Under the pieces are notes generated by a model. That model searched no databases. It was given only the letters and a program-made list of their open reading frames with translations, and was not told where the DNA came from. A program made the translations under genes and the position numbers. A stretch of 64,000 nt of DNA from the NCBI GenBank assembly GCA_963920635.1, contig OY987301.1, positions 46,537,820 through 46,601,819 of the forward strand. The letters are read 5' to 3'. Shown here one piece after another: positions 56,251-64,000 of the stretch. Origin of the DNA: Pseudeuparius sepicola. Taxonomy: Eukaryota > Arthropoda > Insecta > Coleoptera > Anthribidae. The number at the start of each line of letters is the position of its first letter. Position 1 is the first letter of the stretch.

Positions 56251-57389
56251 ATGTTTTTTACTTTCGGTTAAACAGTGAGTGAAATTCAAATTATAAACGA
56301 GCAGTTTTTTATATTTACACAACGTGTGAAATCACACGGAAAAGTGTTTCCTGGCTTGCTTTTAATAGTTCTAGACACCTATAGATGGTGGTGCATGTAT
56401 ACGTATCTAAATCTTTAATTAAATAAAAGAGTAGGTAATGCTGTCATACCTACATACCCCGGTGGAAGTTTCATTACAGCCTGCGGATGTAGGGATGCAA
56501 TTAACTAAACTCTATTCAAACTAAACGCAAGTGAAACATAAACACAATTTGGTGCATGGCTAGAGCGTGATACGCACGTGATCGGCTTGCTTCTTACAGA
56601 GGTGTATTGAGTTGCAAATGAACATTTATTTTTTCCGACAATTATTTCGCTGTTTATTAATTGTTGGAGCTACGATTTGTGTTAATAGTAGAAATTTGCA
56701 GGTAAGTGAATGACTAGGTGTGCCATAAAAGTTTGTTTTTAAAGTTCTTAATACTGGGGTATATTATTTTAATATTTTATATTATAAAATTCATAGAGAT
56801 CGTCCTTAATGCGGCCCTGCCTCGTATTAGCCCTCAGAATTGTTCACGTGCTTCCATCGTGTAATGAAAGTTTTTATCCCTCGCTATACTATGTATTAAT
56901 CATAGATAGAGTATCAAAAATAAAAAAGTGTAGGTACCAAAGTCATCGGTGATAGGTACCTACAGTGTTTTGGTACATAATATTTGTTACGTTTTTGAGT
57001 AGGTAACAATTTTGTATTTTGTATACAATTTGGTATCCTCAAAAACTACAATTTGTTGCTTATAACTTTCACTTGAACTTTTTTTAATAAATAATAAAAA
57101 ATAATAAAAAACTTAAGGAGGCGGGAATTATCGTATAAACATCATGACTTCTGTGGTAAGATCCCAAAAGTTCCTCTTGTATAGGCTACCACTTTTCATG
57201 TATTTACCTCATGTATTTTGCTTGGTTCAAAAATAAAAGCACAGCTACTAAGTTTGGATCTAAATGTTTACTGTTCAGTGGAAGTATTCTGAAACATCGA
57301 AAACCAAAGTTCGAGTGGGTGCACCAAAACGCTGCCATGGCATGATCTAAAATGTTCTTGTATTTTATGTACATCGGATGCTCTTAAGG
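56251..57389. other. Probable fringe intron, unassigned part
   Basis: No gene recognised. GTAGGTACC and GGTACCTAC (56931-56961) form a short inverted pair around a TCATCGGTGA centre. 56.46-56.62 kb is less AT-rich. Confidence 0.35.
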
Positions 57390-57730
57390 CGTAACTGTAC
57401 GGCATGCTCGCCATGCGCTGGACGTACGCTTTATTTCGTCCAGATTATAACCAGTCCGGCTTTGGTCCAGCTTTTATTAATGGCGGGTTTTTCGGTCGGC
57501 CGAACCTCCGGTGTCCCGGGCCACTTTGCTTAATTATTCGATTAATTCGAGAGCTGGTTGCGCAAGAATCCGACGCTGTGGTAATTCAACACTGGCCCCG
57601 GTTGTGTCCGAGTCTAATATCTTCTGGTCCGAGAGGAATTTCCAGTCGCCGATTTAAACGAAGTTTCCGCCCTAAAGAGAAATCCGGATTAAAGGGATTT
57701 TGGAATTACGGTTTCTTTTCACGGTAGGCT
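57390..57730 (+). other. Less AT-rich, non-repetitive block (candidate conserved non-coding DNA)
   Basis: About 340 bp of near-balanced composition, unlike its AT-rich flanks. It shows no inverted repeat, transposon end or copy elsewhere in the window. A 107-codon + frame runs through it (RWTYALFRPDYNQSGFGPAF, INGGFFGRP), with no splice pair or known domain. CGATTAATTCGAG contains an ATTA homeodomain-type core. In the large fringe intron, an enhancer is the most economical guess, with an unknown exon as the alternative. Confidence 0.3.
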
Positions 57731-60477
57731 AAAATAAATCTATAAAACTGATTATAAAAAGATCTGCATTTAATTCCTTTCAAACCGACAGATTTGCCCC
57801 AGGAACTTGAAACTGAAAACGAAAATAAGAAAGTATTAACTACTTTTGCAAGTTACTAGAAAAGGTGAGGCAATACTACGTATATATATCATCATTAGTT
57901 TTTTTTTGACCAGATTCTAGACTACCTACCCGCTTGTACCTGTGTTCTTTGGTTGTTAGGAAGAATAGTAATAGTTTAGTAAAATTAACTTAATCGTTTC
58001 TGTCAACGACGAGAGTAAGTGACGAAACAAGCATAACAATAATTATTTTAGTCGTTCTCAAGCTTTCACTGCCGTCGTTGATATGAAACTGGGCTTCCAG
58101 GATTGGTTTTGATTGTTTCCAAAGTTCTCGGTGATGGTTATCCCAGCCAGCATCTTCAGATATCACTTGGTATGTAAGTACTCAGTTTGCATCTTAGTTG
58201 CGATCGCGAGCCCAGTTTCATACAAAATACAATTCTATCAAATCAATGTTAATGTTTCCTGAATCTCATATACGTGAATACGTCTCTGAATGCCCTGAAC
58301 TTAATGCATTCGAAAGGAAGACAAATAAGTTAAAAAAGAGCTTGCTTGAACATTTTCCTAAACTTTCGCACTAACTGTTGCAATACCAATGGATGGTTTC
58401 CTGCAGCTTTTTCCGCCATTGTTCGGGAACAATGAATCGAGATTTAGAGATTTTAATTAGATAGTCAAGAAATCCCATCGCGCGTGGAATGGAGTGGCCA
58501 TCGAAGTTACGAGGGTTTAACTCTCGAGCAAACAAATAAAAGTAAATTTTACTTTGGGCCAAGATACTCCCCTTTGAAGAGAAGTGATTACAAATTCAAA
58601 AAATGCTGTTCGAATTGCCTACCACTTTACAGAAACTGTCCTCTCTCGTAACTCGATAATGAATTATTTTAGTGCCTAACAGCTGAGTCACCGGGTTCGA
58701 ACCCAAGAAGTAAGACAAAGTTATAAGTATATCAATAGGGATGATAATCTGTAACATTTGAAAGCGGTAGGTATGTTTCGAATGTTGGAGTTAACAGGTG
58801 CTTTGGGGCACGTTTTAAGAATTTGAATCTAAACGGTTGATTTTTATCGTTATGAAACAAGAGTACACTCTTGTTGCAAATGAATATCAATTTCAAACAG
58901 AGAACTACAACGCCCTGTGTCTCAGAAACGAAGAACTTTAGGATGTATGTTTATTGTTTATAGAGCAACCTACGTTACAATCAGTTTTTCTACAAAATGT
59001 CAGTCCTGATCAAAAAACCTGGGACACCCTGTACAACCAATATTTTTTGGTAATGCATCATGAAATTACACAAAATGTAGCACGGTTTGTATTCCTCGTT
59101 TCTCATTTGGGGTTGAGACAATGAAGGCCACTTTTTGGGTGCAATTTACTCTTTGAAGTAGATACATCTCCCAGGCTGGGATGTGCGCTCAGCGGTCCGC
59201 CAGAGGCAAATTCGCTAAAATATGTAGCAATTTACCAGAGCTGCTTTGCGTGCCATCCAGTCGTTTCCTGATTTTAGGCTCAGAGGTTCCTGGGGCCATA
59301 AACGAGAATTTCCATGGTCAATGAATGGTCAGCTAAATAGGTGTTTGGGATCGAGAGGAGAACTATAAATTGTAAATGTTACACATTTTCTCAAGTGATG
59401 TGTTTAGCTCTTCTAGTTGAACCAACATTAAAAACAGTAATCAGGTTTCTCGATTCCATGTATGACGGGCCACTGCACTTCATTTTAAGGCAAAGATTGA
59501 AATAATGTTTTAACAAAATTTACCAGTAAAATCAACAAGAAAGCCAAATTTTCTGACCAAATAGACCCCCATATTCTTCTCTGCAGAAAAAAAGGTTCAA
59601 TTAATTACCTGCAAAATTTAAAACTAAAAAATATTTCTTAAATTGTATAGAGCGTTTTAAAACAGCAAAAACGTAGCTAGAACAAAATGTAGCGACTCTA
59701 CATGTCTGTGTCAATTTTGGAAGTAAGTACATTCCTAACCTTTATATTTACTCCACTTGTGGACTATCGAGTCCTAGCCGTCTGTGAATTTAGTTGCAAA
59801 AGAATCACCTCAACGCCGACAATTGACCAAGTTAGTATATGCTAGTTAAAATTCAAGTTTTATAATATTTTTGTTTATAATTTAAAAAGTTTGTATTGGT
59901 CCCGACCAATTTCCGTGTGTACTTTACACGATTTTTATGAACTTCTATAGCCTGTAGCGCATATGCTGCAGACTTATAATATACCATAGTATACTAACCT
60001 GATAGTGTTTCTTGAGAACATCCGTTGAATATATTAGATCGAAAATGCATTACGGATCGTATCATCCTTCAGAACATCTTTCCCGGTCTCTTTTTTCGAG
60101 CTATTTTTACACACAACTCCTCAAAGACGTAGTTTTCTGTCTCCCATATCAGAGACCAGACGACAAAAAGATTGTTCCACAATTCACCCGTATATATCAT
60201 ATATCTAATAATACGGTTTCTTTGCCACAGCATGGGCTTTATTCATGCCTGGCAATGTAGGAAATGTGGGGACAAACGGTTCCAGTAATAATTATGGGGG
60301 CCTGGTTTTGTTTGCCCTCAGTCTGAACTGATTTGGGACGAAAATCAGAGCAATTAGAGCACTAATTTGTGGTTTGGGTTTGGATTTATTCAGAGAGGCA
60401 GAGGCATGTTGAGATGGCAAGAATTTTGGTGTTTTCTGTCAACACTCCTGTATAGGCAAGTTATGCTGTCCGATATA
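57731..60477. other. Probable fringe intron, mostly unassigned
   Basis: No gene recognised. GATATGAAACTGGGCT (58080) and AGCCCAGTTTCATAC (58211) form a 15-bp inverted pair. GGGACACCCTG|TA at about 59032 is a CAGGGTG-family right end with no clear left end. 59.16-59.35 kb is less AT-rich and non-repetitive here. Confidence 0.4.
58650..58720 (+). tRNA. tRNA-like B box, possible SINE
   Basis: ACCGGGTTCGAACCCAAG is a near-perfect B box and T arm. The preceding 40 bases do not make convincing D or anticodon arms. It is best read as a tRNA-derived repeat or a chance match. Confidence 0.22.
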
Positions 60478-60828
60478 CAGTTTGTTTTTTAATAAATGTC
60501 AATTTCAGAGGACGATTCCGCAGGTATTTTTAAGATATAAAATTCATATAAACATGAGTCCGCAAGGCCTTCATTTTTGGGATATAGGGTGATAAATACT
60601 TTTTTAATTTTGTTTTTCTAGATAATTTTTGAATTAATGTCGATATTTGGAAGAAAACTTATACTACAATTGGTAATTCAAAAAGTATTTAGAAAAAACA
60701 AAAATAAAAATAAATCTCTAAATCTCAAAAATGAAGGCCTTGTGGACCCATGTTTATATGAACTTTTTATCGTAAAAATACCTGAGGAATCGTCCTCTGA
60801 AATGTCGGATACTTATAAAAACACCCTG
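60478..60828. mobile_element. CAGGGTG fold-back element, 351 bp
   Basis: TA|CAGTTTGTTTTTTAATAA at the left (decayed) and ATAAAAACACCCTG|TA at the right. Arms of about 115 bp pair CAGAGGACGATTCC with GGAATCGTCCTCTG and ATATAAACATGAGTCCGCAA with TTGTGGACCCATGTTTATAT. It is the same subfamily as the elements at 9756 and 51599. The 67-codon + frame inside is an artefact. Confidence 0.9.
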
Positions 60829-60983
60829 TATAGTGTATAGGGCAATATACTACCTACTTACAAAATTGTTTTTCGGCTGCCTGCACCGTCAAGAATTTAA
60901 AATATGAACTTATTTACATTAAATTTGTCAGTGCTAAATTGATGCCAAAATAATATTCATACCATTTTACGACCTATACCTAT

Positions 60984-61900
60984 ATAGTGTGAGTTTTTTT
61001 GATGATCAGTATGGGGATCTCGGAAACTAGCGGAGATAGAAGGAAGGTTAAATGGGGAAAGAATTGTAGTTTTGTGGGCCCAATTTAACGCGCCTTGTGG
61101 ATTTTTGAAAGAAGGTATGGCTTACTAGATTTTTTGAACACACAAAATTTTGGCGATTTATTCTAATTCGTCTTGCTTGGTTGTTTCTGATTTTAGATAA
61201 AAAGTGTAAAAACCAAAGTTGGAGGGATTTGTGTCCCCAATGCGGTTATCATTTCCTACTTTCCATGACAGCTGTCATTTTCGAGATATGACACAAACTT
61301 GTGGTTTTTTAGCTTTCCAACGATATAATACTCGATATAATATGGTTATTCGTAAGTAATATCATAAGGGCATCTAATTTTTCCGAAAAAAAATCGAAAA
61401 AATACGTTGCTAAGTAATATTTTAACATTTTGTTAAAAAATATTACTTAGCATTGTGTTTTTTTGGATTTTTTACAGGAAAAATTAGATGCCCGAATGGT
61501 ATTTGACAAGACTATTTCATAAGTAACAGATTATTCTGCATACACATAGCTTACAAAACATACTACCTATTATCAGTGACTATAGAAATAATAGTCACTG
61601 TTATTATACAACAGCTGTCAAGTTTTGCCGCGGATACACTCGAAAAAACTGCTGACAGGTGCTGTGATACAGTTTTTCCATCTAGAACCCATTTGTTTTG
61701 ATTGGTGGAAATTAAGACGAGGGAAATAGTCAGAAAATAACGGAAATAACTAGGTACCTAACCTACTCGTATATGGTTTCCATTAAAAAAAAAGTTTGTG
61801 TCATATCTCTCGAAAATGGCAGCGATCACGGAAAGTAGGACATGCTTGAAAAAAAGTAGGACATGCTTGAAAAAAAGTCATGGCTGGATGGTAATCCATC
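60984..61900. mobile_element. Decayed relative of the 47.4-kb fold-back
   Basis: ATAGTGTGAGTTTTTTTGATG, then GGGGATCTCGGAAACTA, GAGATATGACACAAACTTGT and CAACGATATAATACTCGATA, as in the left arm of 47373-48961. A complementary AAGTTTGTGTCATATCTC at about 61790 and TTTCTGATTTTAGATAAAAA at both 61189 and 61913 mark the other side. In the middle, GCTAAGTAATATTTTAACA...AATATTACTTAGC (about 61411-61455) is a strong hairpin, embedded in longer arms (AAAATTAGATGCCC against GGGCATCTAATTTT). Confidence 0.75.
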
Positions 61901-62874
61901 TAGCTACTTTGTTTCTGATTTTAGATAAAAAGAGTAAATACCAAATAACATAGTTCTGTTGGAAAAATTATAATGTTGGATAAATTGATTTTTCTGAAAT
62001 GGCGAATGCGCCAAAATGTCCTTAATGTCCTTCTTTGAATTAAGGAAAAGTTGGCAACTATGGAAACCCTACTCAGAATATACTGAAAGATCCTGTATAT
62101 ACACGACATGTGTCTGTAATTTATTGGATACACCTTTTTATTACTTTCAAAATGAAAAATGTCAATCATAAACAAAACTTGGCAAATACAAAAAAACTGG
62201 CCTAAACAGGTAACAGGTTTTGATAAAGTGGTCATTTCAATGTCTATAAGCAAGTTTAGCTTTCTCGAATCTGTTTATTAATTGACCTAGATTTCTCTGA
62301 GATCATCGAAAAAGATCGAGGCTCCACGCCCTCGCATTAGGAGTGATATACACATTCCGACTTTTACTCATTCTAAGCTCTCGTTTCTGTTAATTTACGG
62401 CTGCAGTCGGGCCCCGAGAGGGCACGCCTTTCTATAAATTACACATTCAATCAAACCGAGTGAAAGGCCGTTTTTGATTTGCGGTTCTGAACTAGAAATT
62501 CAGATTTATAGCAGCCGCAAATCAGCGGCGCGCTGCGGGAGTTATCACACATAGGTACATATCTTGGAAATATTTTCTATATTTATGGATATCTCCTGGA
62601 TATCTCATATACCCTCAATAAAAGATTCAGAAAGCTTTCGTATCATATACCTATTGCAACCGAGGTATGTGTTTCGTACATATGCCAGTAGTGTGGCATG
62701 TGGCAATCGTAAATACTTACTACCCCGTGAATTTTTAAGCTATTTTCACGCACCGTTTTGTTCAATAGGTCGTCGAAAAAAGCATTGTAAGCACTGTAAC
62801 TAGTTTCGACAACTAAACCTAGGGTCAACTGAAACCACTTCTTGAGTCTTGAGATCGAAATTTGGAGAAGTATA
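61901..62874. other. Probable fringe intron; less AT-rich block at 62.3-62.55 kb
   Basis: No gene recognised; the 110-codon - frame at 61921 has no motif. 62.30-62.55 kb (CGGGCCCCGAGAGGGCACGC, GCAGCCGCAAATCAGCGGCG) is compositionally distinct and non-repetitive here, like the block at 57.4 kb. Confidence 0.35.
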
Positions 62875-64000
62875 CAGGGTGAATCAGTTTTTTGTAGCAG
62901 GACTTTAACAGGTCACAGATCTTCAAAAAATAACCGCACTTTCTTCTATAAACTATATCATTTTAAGGCCTTATAAAAAAGTTACAGGGTGTTAAAATTG
63001 TAATAAATATGTGGACTTTATTGAATATGTACCAAACTAGTTCATATTTGCGAGCATATTTGGTATATACTATAACGGCACGGGTTAGCATAAAACCTGT
63101 TAATATCGAACATCTTGCACAGCCAGTGGCGGAGAAGTGGGTAATTGCTATAATTATTTTTAGAAAAAAAAAATGAATCACCTTGTATTGTAATAAAAGG
63201 TATTGCATTTTTTATGTAGATTTTAATTGTATACAAAAATGTCCTCTTGGTATTTGTTCGCATGTGTTCTAGTTTAACGGCAAATTTCATTCTCTTTTTT
63301 TATATTTCGGGGTAGGTATTCTGAAAATTATCTAAAAAAATTGCTCCATAGGTAACACTTAAAGTATAAATAATGTGTTTGCTACTTTAAATAAAGTAAC
63401 TTTTTCCAATAAACCTACCTATTTAAGGCTATACTTTTGAAGTTACAGGGTCTAAAAGGTTTAAGGAAGATACAATTAAGGTTACGCTCTGTATCTTGAA
63501 AAGTAAAACCTTGAATGGGTTAGTTTATTGGAAAAAGTTACTTTATTTAAAGTAAGAAACACGTTTTTTTCTGTTACTTAGGGAGCAAATGTTTTAGAAA
63601 TTTTTTCAGAAATACCCCGAAATAATACAAAAAAAATGAAATTTGCCATTAAACTATAACACATGCGAACAAATACCAAGAGGACATTTTTGTCTGCAAT
63701 TAAAATCTACATAAAAAATTCAATACCTTTTGTTAAAATACAAGGTGATTCATTTTTTTTCTAAAAATAATTTTACCAATTACCCACTTCTCCGCCACTG
63801 GTTGTGCAAGATGTTCGATATTAACAGGTTTTATGCTAACCCATGCCGTTTTAATGTATACCAAATATGACTTAAATAACTCAACTAGTTTGGTAAATAT
63901 TCAATAACGTCCGCATATTTTTTCCAACTTTAACATACCCTGTAACTTTTTTCTAAGGCCATAAAAAGATATAGTTGATACGAAAAAGTGCCGTTATTTT
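62875..64000. mobile_element. Large CAGGGTG palindrome running off the window end
   Basis: TA|CAGGGTGAATCAGTTTTTTG begins the element. Arms pair about 62940-63410 with about 63500-64000 around a centre near 63455, including CCAGTGGCGGAGAAGTGGGT against ACCCACTTCTCCGCCACTGG and GTTAATATCGAACATCTTGC against its complement. The right end lies beyond 64000, so arms probably exceed 500 bp. Several TTACAGGG(T/G) motifs lie inside. The overlapping - frames at 62963-63290 belong to the arm. Confidence 0.9.

Noticed and set aside
57404..57727. 107-codon frame considered as a gene
   Set aside because: No recognisable domain or splice pair; composition alone does not support translation, so it is listed only as a compositional block.
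1..64000. CRISPR arrays, operons and bacterial ribosome binding sites
   Set aside because: The tandem arrays here lack spacer structure, and introns with GT-AG sites plus metazoan transposons show this is animal nuclear DNA.
47266..64000. Search for the next fringe exon (WWCHFDDDNY)
   Set aside because: No stretch encoding this motif after an acceptor was found by eye on the + strand; the exon is probably beyond the window, although a search tool could still find a divergent one.

Overview
The window looks like insect nuclear DNA, probably from a beetle, although the order is a guess. It is AT-rich and intron-rich, with GT-AG splice sites, TAGGTACCTA-type microsatellites and dense, decayed DNA transposons. 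The host gene is the Notch-modifying glycosyltransferase fringe on the + strand. Three consecutive coding exons are visible (12408-12641, 33763-33811 and 47163-47265), with matching phases (0, then 1, then 2) and introns of 21.1 kb and 13.4 kb. The 5' signal-anchor exon and the catalytic 3' exons were not found and probably lie outside the window. From 12.6 kb to 47.2 kb everything is fringe intron, and 47.3-64 kb is very probably the next intron.

The rest is mostly mobile DNA. (1) The commonest class is fold-back elements with ends TA|CAGGGTG...CACCCTG|TA, at about 0.2, 4.0, 9.8, 10.8, 19.0, 19.6, 36.4, 44.4, 47.4, 51.6, 55.3, 60.5 and 62.9 kb. One of them (47.4-49.0 kb) holds a degraded Tc1/mariner-type transposase between its arms, which suggests what mobilised the class. 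Two more mariner-type transposase remnants lie at 2.6-3.5 kb (+) and 38.9-39.2 kb (-). (2) P-element/THAP DNA: a 2.37 kb element at 41.5-43.8 kb with a perfect 8-bp target duplication and a broken, spliced THAP domain; a 661-bp element at 49.2-49.9 kb with its own perfect 8-bp duplication; a partial copy at 28.1 kb; and a broken THAP domain at 7.9 kb. (3) A Mutator-like giant palindrome at 14.2-15.4 kb with an 11-bp duplication. (4) A jockey-type non-LTR retrotransposon at 29.9-31.2 kb with an internal deletion, followed head-to-tail by a second 5' end. (5) Further palindromes and MITEs at 18.3, 21.8-24.0, 24.6-25.0, 29.0-29.5, 32.2-33.0, 37.8-38.1 and 55.9-56.2 kb.

Tandem repeats lie at 0.8-1.26, 1.3-1.5 and 4.2 kb. 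tRNA-like sequences are seen near 35.4, 49.1 and 58.7 kb. Apart from fringe I recognise no intact cellular gene. Most open frames are by-products of palindromes or decayed transposons.

The most unusual property is that one developmental gene carries more than ten long inverted repeats inside introns transcribed on the + strand. Its pre-mRNA should therefore be able to form many long double-stranded hairpins. That is inference from sequence and needs RNA data.
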